64,000 bases of DNA from Selaginella moellendorffii. Lineage: Eukaryota; Streptophyta; Lycopodiopsida; Selaginellales; Selaginellaceae. Under the pieces are notes generated by a model, which was not told where the DNA came from, made no database searches, and saw only the letters and a list, made by a program, of their open reading frames with translations. Below, one piece after another: positions 48,156-60,970 of the stretch. The position numbers and the translations under genes are program-made. The DNA lies in NCBI RefSeq assembly GCF_000143415.4, contig NW_003314362.1, positions 186,001 through 250,000 of the forward strand, in the 5' to 3' direction. The stretch's first letter is position 1. Each line of letters starts with the position of its first letter.

Positions 48156-48407
48156 GACGTTCCATGGGTTCCCCTTCCAGCAGTGAATAGCAGAGGGGGG
48201 ATTTGGCCACCTCCAAAGAAATGTTTGATTTCATGCCGGATGAAGACGGTATTGATTCGGCCAGTAGCTGCTCTCCAGGATCCGCGCGTGGATCCTCTGG
48301 CCTCGCAGCCCCTGGATGTCGTCCACGTGGACAATCAGATGGATTCCAAATCTTGTTTTTCAAATAAGAGGTGCTGAAATAATATTTTGTTATCTCCCAG
48401 TGTTCAT

Positions 48408-48483
48408 GGCTTTGTGGTTATAGCATGCACGCTGTAATGTTCTATTGTGAAGGGTTGCTGGGTTCGATTCCCATCCGCCTCGA
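48408..48483 (+). repeat. tRNA-like SINE head, unit 3
   Basis: Same as unit 1; the hairpin that follows has one extra A. Confidence 0.6.
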
Positions 48484-48737
48484 CTTTCAATTAAGAATAG
48501 TACGGTGTTAGGGTCGCCCCCTAAACATGAACACTATTTTATTATTTTATTATTAAATTAACTGAACTTTTAAACGCAGTTTATATTAGTGGTAACTACA
48601 AACAAATAAAAGGTTAAGAGTGATACATCACAGCCGTTGGATTAAAGGATATCTTAGAATATACCATCCAAACCGTTAGATTTTAGTGCAGCTACGGTTT
48701 CGCGAGGTGAGAGAGACTCGGGTATTCGTCTTCCTCT

Positions 48738-49217
48738 GTGCAGCGGAAAGCTGCCATCTCTCGATGTTTGGGTGGCTTGAATCCCTCGGAGCTCTCCATC
48801 CGGTTGCACCCAGACAAAGGCAACGTTTTCCATCCCCTCTCTCTCAACTACACAACGGGCCTGTCGTGCCGGACTTGGGACGAGCTGGTCCAGGAGCTCA
48901 GCTGCATCTATTCTGACGCAATTGCTTCGCTCCCTGACACATTCCTTCCGGACGCCAAGACGCGGCAAAATGCGGCGATCATCCAAGGCATCCAGCCGCC
49001 CAAGGACGAAAGGGAGCCGGCTTGGATGTCGAAAACCGAAAACCGAAAGATTCCAAGGATTCAAATGAAGAAACCTCGATACCCAAAGAGCCTCACCATG
49101 GATTTTAGACGATTCCTGGTGCCGGATAGCCACACACAAAAAAAATTCAAAAAATGGATGGATTTAACAGCAAATGAAATCAATCAAGATGTGGACGTTA
49201 GATCTTGCTTCACCTGA
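48738..49217 (+). CDS. Uncharacterised 159-codon open frame, unit 3
   Basis: One residue change against unit 1 (HPDKGN for HPDKGH), frame open. Confidence 0.3.
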   Translation: MQRKAAISRCLGGLNPSELSIRLHPDKGNVFHPLSLNYTTGLSCRTWDELVQELSCIYSDAIASLPDTFLPDAKTRQNAAIIQGIQPPKDEREPAWMSKTENRKIPRIQMKKPRYPKSLTMDFRRFLVPDSHTQKKFKKWMDLTANEINQDVDVRSCFT

Positions 49218-49604
49218 TATATAAAAGCGACTATGTTCAGGAAGTGAAATCTCCCATTACCAAGACAAAATATGTAGATCCTATTTTAAAAGCTTCGAAG
49301 TGATTGCTGTATTGATGCTATTCGTGATGGATAAAGTAGTATCCTAAGAATTGCAACGACTTCCATCATTAGGACCATCCAAGGCGTCGTTGCCCTCACA
49401 AAGAACAGCTTCGGTCAAATCCCGGAGAAGAATCCAGTACCGTGGATCCTCGCATGTTCACGAGATCCTGCGCAAGACCATTGTCTGCTGGATAGCTCTC
49501 ACGCAAGTTTCAACTTGAGCGCCGCCAGGAGCATGTTTGAGAGCATGAAGATGCGCACCTTGGTTTCCTGGACCACCAACGCTCAAAACGCTTGAAGGAC
49601 AAAA

Positions 49605-50355
49605 TCAGGAGTCAGAACCATACTCAGGTGCTTCAATCCCTTTCGAAAGCTCCACAGTCAGACCGTTTGCTTCTACATCCCAAAGAAACCAGGGGATACC
49701 TCCAAACCATTCAAACGCCATTTCAGCAGCATTCACTCTCTGCGTTATCTCTTTGGCTTCTTCCGATCCACTCTCGTAGTCTGTCACGCGTTTCCTCCAA
49801 GAAGACACAAGAGCATCGTACTCGTGCTTTTCCCACGCAGGCAGATAGCGAGTGAACGTTGTCCGCTTGGCTTTTCTGACATTGAACTCATCTGGTGATG
49901 AAGCAGCAACAAGGGTTTTTATTTCCAACCATCCGCCCCAAGTCCACTCACAGATCGATGAGATGGTATCTATTTTGCTGTCCAGCACAATCTCCTGAGG
50001 GAAGTCTTCTCTATTCACCACCCTGAGCTTTGTTACCCTTGAACATCAAAACAGTCGCTCTGGACTCGTAGATCATGACCGGAAGTGCCAGACGAATGCA
50101 GGCTTACCAACCCCCGAATTTCCATTCAAATGGCAGCACAACATCCACATGAACGGCACCAGGATCTTCCTGATCTCTTTGTACAACCCATCGAATATCT
50201 CCTTCACGTACAGCTTCAGAATATTGCTGTGGAATGTGGTCAGACGAGCACCTTGAGCAAGAAATTTCATCCGTTCCAGATGGAACATTGATCCACCATG
50301 CCTGCTGAGATCTCCTAACATAGACTGCATGTTCCCACAGGAGGCAAAGCATATT
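49605..50355 (-). pseudogene. Crinkler/RHS-type P-loop NTPase remnant, unit 3
   Basis: As in unit 2, but the loop reads GVGKP; a one-base loss near 49,651 changes the C-terminal end. Confidence 0.55.
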
Positions 50356-52168
50356 ATTGTACGTTTTAATTGAAAAGCATTTAGCTCAATGAGCTCAACT
50401 CCTTAAAATGGACATTCCAACAATGGCCTAATCTTCATTATTGAGCTTAGTCCTGGGTTCATTTTAAAAGATTGTAACCGAGCTTAGTCTTTGTACTGTG
50501 GGTTCCTTGTAAAAGATTGTAATTAGAAGCTCTATTAGCTAAAAGAGTGATGGAATCACAAGGAATCCAATCACTGTGGCGTTCTTCAGGCCACTTTAGC
50601 ACACGACAATGACATCCTCAATGTTAACAATCCACCTTGCGTGTACTAGTGCTCCACGATCGGGCAAGCCTCTGCATAGGTTCATCATTTACGTAGCTAC
50701 ATGTTATAACTTATGCTCTAGCATTCTTGAGGCCAGTTTCGTCCTACTAGATGGTACATCCTGACAAAGAACTTTTCTGATTTCGGAAGTGAATGTGATC
50801 TAGTCGGGAGCCATTCCTTCCAAGACCATCTCCTGGTAGAGGATCAAATTAAAGCGTGGAAGAAATTCCCAGTGAGAGCGTAGGCCTAGCAGTCCATGCG
50901 ACAATGTTGTGGCACTCGGGCATTTGATCGAACATTGCCCGTGCCATGTGTGTGTCGTTTTGAGTGTAGAACTCATGCTTTTCCACGGTATGTATGGTTC
51001 TTCTCGTGCTCATTTTGCTTATACTATTGTCCAGATTGCTTCATTCCTCATAGATGTATTTTCCAAGATAAATGGAGGCCTGTAGTTCATCAACATCCAA
51101 GGCGTGGAGTGACCACAATGCAACTTGTGATGAGACGAGTTTGTGACCTTTGTATTATGCCTTCTACTCTTTGGAAACTTTTGAGACAGCTTGTTCTCAG
51201 CTGATTGAGTTTAAGCTCGGTCAAGGCTTTCACAAGATTGGACAATAGTGTGAAAGACAAATGCCAAAACCATGTGTTTGAGGACAAGCTTAACTAGCTA
51301 GTTGCACCAAGATCACCACCAATTCCATGAGGTGTGACTTGTTTATGTTGAATCTAGGATTTTCCTCGAGAGCTTCTCTGGTTTATTGGATGTCTGGTGC
51401 AACCCTAGAGTTTTTTTTGCAGGTGAGTAAGCTTTCACGGTTTCAGAGCAATATATTATTGCCAAGAAAAGGCATCAAAAGTTGGAGCAGGATTTGAAAG
51501 GATCGAAACCTATGGACCTCCAAGCTTTGACAACCAAGTGAAGAATAGATGGGACCAGGGTGCCTGGATCAAATCAAACTCGAGCTCAGCCAAGCCATCT
51601 TCCACGACAATACCTTAAACGGCTGTTGCTGGTTCTTGTTGCAGCATACTTACGCTTTGTTTCTCAAAAGTAGCCTTTGCATCAGCTGCTTGTCAGCTTG
51701 AGACGAAGAGTCCGCCCATTTTGTTTGCCATGGCCTCGCCAGAGCATGGAGCAAGTGAGAGTTTCATTCCATCGAGAAGAGAATGGTTTCTTTCTTGAGC
51801 TTGACTGCAGCAGATTTCTCTAGACATGCAAAACAACAGAAATCTTATAAACCCACCTTGCATATGTCTCATGAATAAGTTCGGACTTTTCAGGAGTATC
51901 GGTGGGCCTCAAGCTCCTCTTTGTTTATAAATTGTTTATAAATGTAAATGCTCTTGTGCAGGAAGCTTATGAATACTTCTTATGAAAAGCACCTCAACTC
52001 TTGTATCCATTTTCGTGGCTCGATTTTGGTAGCATCTGTAACGTTATGTGGCTGTAGAGTGGCTGTTGCCTGATGCATTCTTGAAACACTTTGCTCTCTT
52101 TAACAGAAGAAACAGTCTGTTGTAACACACAAAGCTTAGACATTTTTCCCAAAAGGAAAGAAATATAC

Positions 52169-52491
52169 CTTGAGGTATAGTCTGAAGCCGTGTCCCACAA
52201 CTTGACGCCCAAGGAAGTTAATCACCCATGTCGGAACAAGGTCGAGCTTAAGGTCCAGGTGTATTACTGCTCTGTAAAAGAAATAGTGACTATCTTAAGA
52301 AGAAAACAAAAAAAAAAAAAAAAACTAATAGTGTACCTTATGTAGCATTTCTCGTCGCTAATCTTCTGGAGGATGAATCCACCGTTGGCTTCCATGCGAA
52401 TGACGCCCTCTTTTGGAGGAGGCAAATGAGAAGCATTAAAACCATGGATGGTCTCCTTGACGATAGTCTCTGCTTCCTGGGGGACCTGGCA
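52169..52491 (-). pseudogene. START-domain exon remnants, unit 3
   Basis: Exons about 52,476-52,337 and 52,271-52,169; AETIV as in unit 2. There is no unit 4 copy because of the LTR cut. Confidence 0.65.
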
Positions 52492-53410
52492 AATCACCAC
52501 CATTGGAGTGAATAAAATAACAAAAGAGGCACAGTGATTGATAGCTTAACTGTTCGCAAGCAGCCAACCACGGCATCCAATTCAGGTAGCTCCAGTTCGA
52601 AAGACGTGACCAGCATTTCTCTTGTCGCAAACGGCCATGGAACCTTGCACCTGGCAAGAGCTTGTAGAATTTAAACGTGGGACGGAGGAGCTGCTGCACT
52701 ACCACCAGCGTTGGCTTTTGGATTGATCAGCAGGGCACAAGGGATATACGTTGCAGTGAAAGCATTGCTTTCCCACAGTTCATCTTTCGCCCTTTTTGCT
52801 CTAAATACTCTTGTTGTGGACAGTCACCTTTTCCCCGAGTACTTTCCATGCATTGCCCCCTCTTCTTCACACAGGGTGTGACTTGAAATTTCATGGATTT
52901 TTTCCTGTTGCTGCTAGGAACAAGCATCAAACTTGGATAGAACACGACAAGAAAGCCCCTTGATGAAATCTCAAGCTCCCCAGGATTTGAAAGAACAGAG
53001 AAGTACCTCCAGCCTTGTACTCTTAACTTTGCTGCTAATCAAGAGCGTGCCTGGATCAATTTAATCTTCAATGCTCAACCAAGCCATCTTCGGACATTCA
53101 GTCGTTGGATGCAGGGAAACCTTGTTTCTCAAAAGAAGAAAAGGTAGGTTATCCCAGGGATTCAGTGGTGAAATCTTCATTCCATAATGGTTTCTTTCTT
53201 GAGCTTGACAACCGCAGAAAGGATGACAGCCTTATAAAACGTTCCCACGGGTTTAGAAAGGATGCTTAGCTTGCGCCGTTATGGTGAAGGTATGATATAC
53301 GTTAAGAAGCAATTAGTGTCCGATTTGGACGGGAACCTGATGGCAAGGTCACAGGTTCGAATCCACAGCCAGAGACCCAATCAAAACATTTTGCAACGCT
53401 TCTCCCTCCT

Positions 53411-53611
53411 TTGCATCTTGCAAGCTACTGTGATCAGAGCGAGCTCTTCTGCCTGCAGTCATCTCGGGATGAGAACTACTTGTCGTCCATAGCCCAAGAC
53501 TACAGCATGTCCACGATCATGGAACACTTAAGATGCTTGGTGGATCTGCTGGGGAGATCTGGGAAGCTAGACGAGGCCAGTGTCGAGCCAAATTTCAGCG
53601 CTGGAGAATGA
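53411..53611 (+). pseudogene. PPR fragment closing unit 3
   Basis: Identical reading to unit 1. Confidence 0.7.
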
Positions 53612-54016
53612 AAGAGTGGGGAAAAGTCCGATGCTAGTTGGACCTGTCCTCTGGGCTGGAGATCATGACTCACAGCCATTCGAAGGTTGCCAAAACTCTT
53701 GGGCATCGGTAAACCGATGTCCAGGGTCGTGTCCTGTCTCTGCTCCGCTATAGCTGGCGTTCCAGCTTGCAGAGTGTGCCGCTCAGCATTCGTGTTCTTC
53801 CTTGGCAGTCTGCAGCACTCTGTGCGATCGTAACGAGGCTGCATTGCGAGTCACGCGAGGCGCAAGTTCCTCCTCCAAATCTATTATCGTTCCCCAGGAT
53901 CCTTTCTCTCTGGGCTAGATCGACCACTGTCTTTTTTGTCTCTCGAGCCTGCGGGAGGGAGAAACAAGGAAATTCCAATATCGCGGAGAAACTCCAACAT
54001 CGCCTACACTTGAAAA

Positions 54017-54053
54017 CCAGAGAACCACCAAGTGTTTTTAGGTGGTTCTCTGG
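54017..54053. repeat. Perfect 13-bp inverted repeat, unit 4
   Basis: Same hairpin as in unit 3, at the same place in the unit. Confidence 0.85.
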
Positions 54054-56031
54054 CTGTGGATTCGAACCTGTGACCTTGCCAATAAATCTCTTTATTCTAG
54101 CCAGATATCCGGCCAACAGGTTCCCGTCCAAATTAAACATTAATAGCCTGTTAAAGTGTTTCGCTTGTTCTTGATTTTGAGTGAATGGCACGCGTGCTGA
54201 TTTCTTGTTCCGTATCAATCACGTGGGCAAGGTCGCGCGAACGTTTCCAAGCCTCTCTTCTTGGTTCCAAGATTTTTTTTGGAGCAAAATTTGTTTCTCG
54301 GAACAAGAAAAGTTTCTGGAAAATGAGCAAGTTTGATTTGATCCAACCACCCTCTTGAAGAGCAGAGTTGAGAGGCATCTGGAAATGTCAAGAGTGGAGG
54401 TTGGGGTATTTATTTGTTTCTCTCTTCTTTGCAAGATCAAATCCTCTGGCCATGTTCAAGACCATGAAATTAAATACTCACTCCCAGATTTGGTGCAACT
54501 GATTAGACTCAGAACCTAAGGATTGATGCACCAGTGATTCCGTTGTTATTCACTGCAGCCTGTGAGAGCCTTGATCGAGCGTCAGGTGAGAGCAAAGAAG
54601 AAGCATGACAAGCGGTGGAATGATGCAACACAATGATCTGCAAGGACCCACGTCAAGCCACTGCGAGAAACTAGAGAGAAGAAAGGCTACGCTCTCGCTC
54701 AGCTCCACTCTTTCTTACATGAGATTGGCACAAGCGCGGCAGTCAAACGCTGCTCGAAAGTGTGGAGCAGCGTATCGTTATCCAGGTCGTCAGTAGTCCT
54801 CGGCCATTCGCTATTTTGACGAAGCATGTAGGAGGAGCTAGTGGTGGATTCAAACTTGGACACCCCCTCTAGCTGAAATGCAATGATACTTTCGTAGACA
54901 AGGCTGCATTGCGAGTCACGCGGGCTGCAAGTTTAAGCTCCTCTCCTCGTCCAAACCTGTTGGCGTTCAAGCGAGCAATGCTGAGACGCGTTCCAGCATG
55001 ACTTTAAAGCAAAAGGAAGAGTCTGGGCTAGATCGACACACTGACCATGATCATCGTGGCTGCTGCTGCTGCTCAAGCACTCCAGCGAATTCCATAAAGA
55101 CCCACCGGCAAATTCTTGCGCGAGCGAAGTAAAATTTAATTGGGTCTCTGGCTGTGGGTTCGAACCTGTGACCTTGCCAATAATTGTTTTTATTCTAGCC
55201 AGATATCCGGCCAACAGGTTCCCGTCCAAATTATGCATTAATAGCTTGTTAACGTGTTTGTTACTTTCATGAATCGTTTCTTGAAATTCTGGGCATGGCG
55301 CTCAGCTGGCACGCGAATGTTTCCCATCAGTTTGATTTGATCCAGGCACCCCCCTCAAGAGCACCGGTGCGTTCTGCCCAAGAGATTCGAGTTGCAAGGC
55401 ATCTGGAAATGTCAAGAGTGCTGAAGGTTGGGGTTAGTTGTTTCTCTCTTCTTCGCAAGATGAAACCCTCGGGGAGCTTAATTCATCAAGACACCACCCA
55501 AAAGCTTCCAGTCTGATGCTTGTTCCTATAGAAAAACCATGTTCAAAACCATGAAACAAAACAGAACATCTTTGAGTTGGTGCAACTAACTTAGACTCAG
55601 AACCTAAAGCTTGTTGCATCAGTGATATCCACTGTAGTCTAGTCCCAGAGTACGTTGTGAGAGCCTTGATCGAGCATCAGGTGAGAGCAAACAATTCCTC
55701 AAGAGCTGCTTGCAGGTTTAGACTCTGCATAGCTGATGGCTGACAAGAGAAGAAGCATGGCAAGCGAGGCGATGATACAACACAAGGATCTGCGAGGTTT
55801 GAAGAAGTCCCTCAACTGCTCCTGGGTACGTTAAGCCACTGCGAGCGTGGTAAGGGACATGAAAACGTGACTCCACTAGCCTAGTCACACCCACAAGCTT
55901 ACGCGAAGCACTGCACTCGACACATCGCTTGGCGAAAATCGAAAGGTGGCAAAGATGAGGAATGAAGCTCAAGACAGTCTCTTGTGCGTTCTTGAGCGAT
56001 CTGGACAAGAGTATATACATACCGCTTTAAA

Positions 56032-56226
56032 TCACAAAAGCAATGCTTGTGATGCTTGCTTTGCGAGGTATTGTTTGAAGGCTTGTCTTGGTTTGAGCCA
56101 GACCGGATCATCCAGCCAAGTGCAGCAGACAAGCGCTGCTCGGGTGAGGAACTTCCTTGTTGGAATGCGAGCGAAAGTGCGGAGCAGCGTATCGTTATCC
56201 AGGTCGCCCAATGGTGGCAGCGTCAC
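56032..56226 (-). pseudogene. F-box domain fragment, unit 4
   Basis: Same VCCTWLDD variant as unit 3. Confidence 0.6.
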
Positions 56227-56301
56227 CTCTGCTATCGCTGCCCTTGTGCCATTTGCTATTTGGACGAAGCTTACATGTAGTTAACGAATGGTTCCATCGC
56301 A

Positions 56302-56562
56302 TTGTTCTTGACGACGAGGAGGAGACGCTGCTCTGATCGTCATAGATTCCTCGCGAATTTCGTCATGGAAATGTATGGAAAGTGCGGGCGCGCCGCGGAT
56401 GCCTTGGGTGTCCTCCACAAAATGGAAGATGGAAATGTTTTCTTCTGGAACGCATTTGCCCACAGCAGGAAAATGCCAGAAGTTCTGGTGCTCTTTCGGC
56501 AAATGCTCGTCGATATCGAATTCTTGCAGCTATCAAAGGCGATGTGGCGGAGATCCAGGTGA
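56302..56562 (+). pseudogene. PPR fragment (forward), unit 4
   Basis: Differs by a Gln-to-Lys change (SRKMPEVL). Confidence 0.7.
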
Positions 56563-56933
56563 GAAACACATGGTGAGAAACACCAGGAACCTCGACTTAA
56601 GTTGGCAGAAGGCCCGCTCCAGGCCTGGTTGAAAGACTACTGCTGGAGGGTAAATCAACCACGGCCTTTGGAGGAGGCCATACCCCTGCTGTCTGATCTC
56701 CTCGCAATCCTGGAGCTGAGACAATAACACCGTCACCATCTTTGGCTTGTCGTTGTAGTAATTGGAGCTTGGGGCGGCGATTGGGATGCCAGTCTCGAGC
56801 TCACACGGCAATGCCCTGGTTCCACCCGATGCAAGTGTCTGTCCAGTTCTTGGCAGAAGAAGATCTCGGCGATGGCATGCTCGCCAACGGAGCACCGTAA
56901 CGCGGCGATGATTAGCGCGTGGATCTCCCCCGG

Positions 56934-57284
56934 ATCGGCATTGATAGCTGCCAAGAGAAATAACTGGATGCTCGAAAAAGAGTAACAAGGGCAAATGCCG
57001 CAATCGCAATCTTCCACGAGAAAGAACCTCGATCTTTCATCTTCTGGAAGATTTCCAGCGCCTGCACTTTCCATACCTTTCTATGACCAGATTAGCAAGG
57101 AACCTCGAGGCCGCTGGAGACGATTTTCCTCGTGGATGCGCCTTCCCCCTCCCAGATCTGTGCTCACCGCATTCTCGCCCAGGCGCCCACCGCTGGAGAT
57201 CGCTCCTCCTTCCTGCAAATCTTCGCTGGATGGCACCTCCTCGTCAAGGCTCAAGCACGATGCCATGGAAAACCACCGCCATTG
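56934..57284 (-). pseudogene. PPR fragment (reverse), unit 4
   Basis: As in unit 1. Close by (about 56,787) unit 4 shares with unit 1 a 22-bp loss between two GGGATG copies, which could have happened twice. Confidence 0.65.
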
Positions 57285-58540
57285 CCATTATACGCTACTG
57301 CTGCACATTTTCGATCCAGGGGGCTCTTTACCCGGGCGGTGTGCTGCTGCCGGGCGTGCTCTATGAGTCGAGCAGCATGGTCTTTCTTCTCAGTCTCAGA
57401 CATCTTCAAACTAGGCTCACAAGCACAAGCACTGCTTTTCCGCGGTATGTATGGTTCTTCTCGTGCTCATTTTGTTTATACTCTTGTCCAGTCCAGATCG
57501 CTTCATTCCTCATCTTCGCCACCCTTTGGCCTCGAGCATTTTCCAAGATAAAATGGAGGCCTGTAGTTCATCAACATCCAAGGCGTGGAGTGACCACAGC
57601 GCAACGTGTGATGAGATGAGTTGGTGACCTGGTATACGTTTTTTGTGTTATGCCATCTGCTCTTTGGAAACTTTTGAGAAAGCTGGCTCTGAGCTGATTG
57701 AGTTTGAGCTTGGTCAAGGCTCTCACAGGTTTATTGGATCTCTGGTGCAACCCTGGAGTTTTGTTTGCGGGTGAGTAAGCTTTCACGGTTTCAGAGCAAT
57801 ATATTATATTATTGCCAAGAGAAGGCATCAAAACTTGGAGCTCCAGAGTCTCACGCCCCGAGGATTGAAAGGATCCAAACCTATGGACCTCCAGCTTGGA
57901 CAACCAAGTGAAGAATAGATTCCCGGGACCATGGTGCCTGGATCAAATCAAACTCGAGCTCAGACAAGCCATCTTCCAGAACAATATCTTAAACGGATGT
58001 TGCTGGTTCTTGTTGCAGCATACTTATACTTTGTTTCTCAAAAGTAGCTTCTGCATCAGCTGCTTGCTCAGATTGAGATGCAGAGTCCATCCAAGCCGTT
58101 TTGTTTGCCATGGCCTCGCCAGAGCATGGAGAAAGTGAGAGTTTCATTCCATCGAGAAGAGAATGGTTTCTTTCTTGAGCTTGACAGCAGCAACGCACTG
58201 CGTGCCATGCCCCCACAAAACGAAAATCTCTTGCGCCGCTGTTTACATGATGGTATACGTTAAGAAGCAATTAGTGTAGACTTTGGATGGGAACCTGATG
58301 GCCGGATATCTGGCTAGAATAAAAAAATATATTGGCAAGGTCACAGGTTCGAACCCACAGCCAGAGACCCAATCAAATTTTTTTGTATGAACGAGGGATT
58401 TCTCTTCTCCGCAAAGTCGCTCTCGGCAGCGTTGCTGGAGCTAAATCTTCTCTCGTGCCGATCCCCCCGAATGATCCACGGTTCAGGCTCTTGGATCGCG
58501 CGATATTCCCTTTCGCTGGCAAATGCGAGCAGCAAGAACA

Positions 58541-58790
58541 GGGCATTCGATCGATGCGGCGTCAATCTTGTTCGATTATCGTCTCCTGGAACGCGATGGT
58601 CACCGCGTATGTGGCGGCATCCCGCATCCGAGAGTGAGAGTCTATGTTTGATTGCGTCTCAGAGCGCCATGGAACTCGATGATAATGGCTCTCGCGCAGC
58701 AGGGGCAAATTGTGGCAGCGAAATCGAGCTTGGGCAAAAACGCCGGCCAAGGATCTGGTGTCCTGGACGAATCTACTGCCCAGAATGACA
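58541..58790 (+). pseudogene. PPR fragment with end motifs, unit 4
   Basis: As in unit 2, without its upstream 11-bp insertion. Confidence 0.7.
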
Positions 58791-59031
58791 GGACGTTCCA
58801 TGGGTTCCCCTTCCAGCAGTGACTAGCAGACCACCTCCAAAGAAATGTTTGATTTCATGCCGGATGAAGACGGTATTGATTCGGCCAGTAGCTGCTCTCC
58901 AGGATCCGCGCGTGGATCCTCTGGCCTCGCAGCCCCTGGATGTCGTCCACGTGGACAATCAGATGGATTCCAAATCTTGTTTTTCAAATAAGAGGTGCTG
59001 AAATAATATTTTGTTATCTCCCAGTGTTCAT

Positions 59032-59107
59032 GGCTTTGTGGTTATAGCATGCACGCTGTAATGTTCTATTGTGAAGGGTTGCTGGGTTCGATTCCCATCC
59101 GCCTCGA
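59032..59107 (+). repeat. tRNA-like SINE head, unit 4
   Basis: Same as unit 1. Confidence 0.6.
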
Positions 59108-59360
59108 CTTTCAATTAAGAATAGTACGGTGTTAGGGTCGCCCCCTAACATGAACACTATTTTATTATTTTATTATTAAATTAACCGAACTTTTAAACGC
59201 AGTTTATATTAGTGGTAACTACAAACAAATAAAAGGTTAAGAGCGATACATCACAGCCGTTGGATTAAAGGATATCTTAGAATATACCATCCAAACCGTT
59301 AGATTTTAGTGCGGCTACGGTTTCGCGAGGTGAGAGAGACTCGGGTATTCGTCTTCCTCT

Positions 59361-59832
59361 GTGCAGCGGAAAGCTGCCATCTCTCGATGTTTGGGTGGCT
59401 TGAATCCCTCGGAGCTCTCCATCCGGTTGCACCCAGACAAAGGCAACGTTTTCCATCCCCTCTCTCTCAACTACACAACGGGCCTGTCGTGCCGGACTTG
59501 GGACGAGCTGGTCCAGCTGCATCTATTCTGACGCAATTGCTTCGCTCCCTGACACATTCCTTCCGGACGCCAAGACGCGGCAAAATGCGGCGATCATCCA
59601 AGGCATCCAGCCGCCCAAGGACGAAAGGGAGCCGGCTTGGATGTCGAAAACCGAAAACCGAAAGATTCCAAGGATTCAAATGAAGAAACCTCGATACCCA
59701 AAGAGCCTCACCATGGATTTTAGACGATTCCTGGTGCCGGATAGCCACACACAAAAAAAATTCAAAAAATGGATGGATTTAACAGCAAATGAAATCAATC
59801 AAGATGTGGACGTTAGATCTTGCTTCACCTGA
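59361..59832 (+). pseudogene. Uncharacterised frame, broken in unit 4
   Basis: An 8-bp loss after GAGCTGGTCCA (about 59,512) shifts the frame; the two halves stay readable (the second from 59,641). Shares the HPDKGN variant with unit 3. Confidence 0.5.
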
Positions 59833-60247
59833 TATATAGAAGCGACTATGTTCAGGAAGTGAAATCTCCCATTACCAAGACAAAATATGTAGATCCTATT
59901 TTAAAAGCTTCGAAGTGATTACTGTATTGATGCTATTCGTGATGGATAAAGTAGTATCCTAAGAATTGCAACGACTTCCATCATTAGGACCATCCAAGGC
60001 GTCGTTGCCCTCACAAAGAACAGCTTCGGTCAAATCCCGGAGAAGAATCCAGTACCGTGGATCCTCGCATGTTCACGAGATCCTGCGCAAGACCATTGTC
60101 TGCTGGATAGCTCTCACGCAAGTTTCAACTTGAGCGCCGCCAGGAGCATGTTTGAGAGCATGAAGATGCGCACCTTGGTTTCCTGGACCACCAACGCTCA
60201 AAACGCTTGAAGGACAAAATCAGGAGTCAGAACCATACTCAGGTGCT

Positions 60248-60970
60248 TCAATCCCTTTCGAAAGCTTCCACAGTCAGACCGTTTGCTTCTACATCCCAAA
60301 GAAACCAGGGGATACCTCCAAACCATTCAAACGCCATTTCAGCAGCATTCACTCTCTGCGTTATCTCTTTGGCTTCTTCCGATCCACTCTCGTAGTCTGT
60401 CACGCGTTTCCTCCAAGAAGACACAAGAGCATCATACTCGTGCTTTTCCCACGCAGGCAGATAGCGAGTGAACGTTGTCCGCTTGGCTTTTCTGACATTG
60501 AACTCGTCTGGTGATGAAGCAGCAACAAGGGTTTTATTTCCAACCATCCGCCCCAAGTCCACTCACAGATCGATGAGATGGTATCTACTTTGCTGTCCAG
60601 CACAATCTCCTGAGGGAAGTCTTCTCTATTCACCACCCTGAGCTTTGTTACCCTTGAACATCAAAACAGTCGCTCTGGACTCGTAGATCATGACCGGAAG
60701 TACCAGACGAATGCAGGCTTACCAACCCCCGAATTTCCATTCAAATGGCAGCACAACATCCACATGAACGGCACCAGGATCTTCCTGATCTCTTTGTACA
60801 ACCCATCGAATATCTCCTTCACGTACAGCTTCAGAATATTGCTGTGGAATGTGGTCAGACGAGCACCTTGAGCAAGAAATTTCATCCGTTCCAGATGGAA
60901 CATTGATCCACCATGCCTGCTGAGATCTCCTAACATAGACTGCATGTTCCCACAGGAGGCAAAGCATATT
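60248..60970 (-). pseudogene. Crinkler/RHS-type P-loop NTPase remnant, unit 4
   Basis: Loop GVGKP; as in unit 2, one base is missing from a T run near 60,535. Confidence 0.55.

Larger units (their letters stand above)
42985..53634 (+). repeat. Array unit 3 (10.65 kb)
   Basis: Complete unit, 10,650 bp by landmark. Shares with unit 4 an inserted inverted repeat (43,367-43,403), the AAACTGATT...CCTAAGG variant, the loss near 43,240, and a C-to-T change in the F-box piece. Confidence 0.95.
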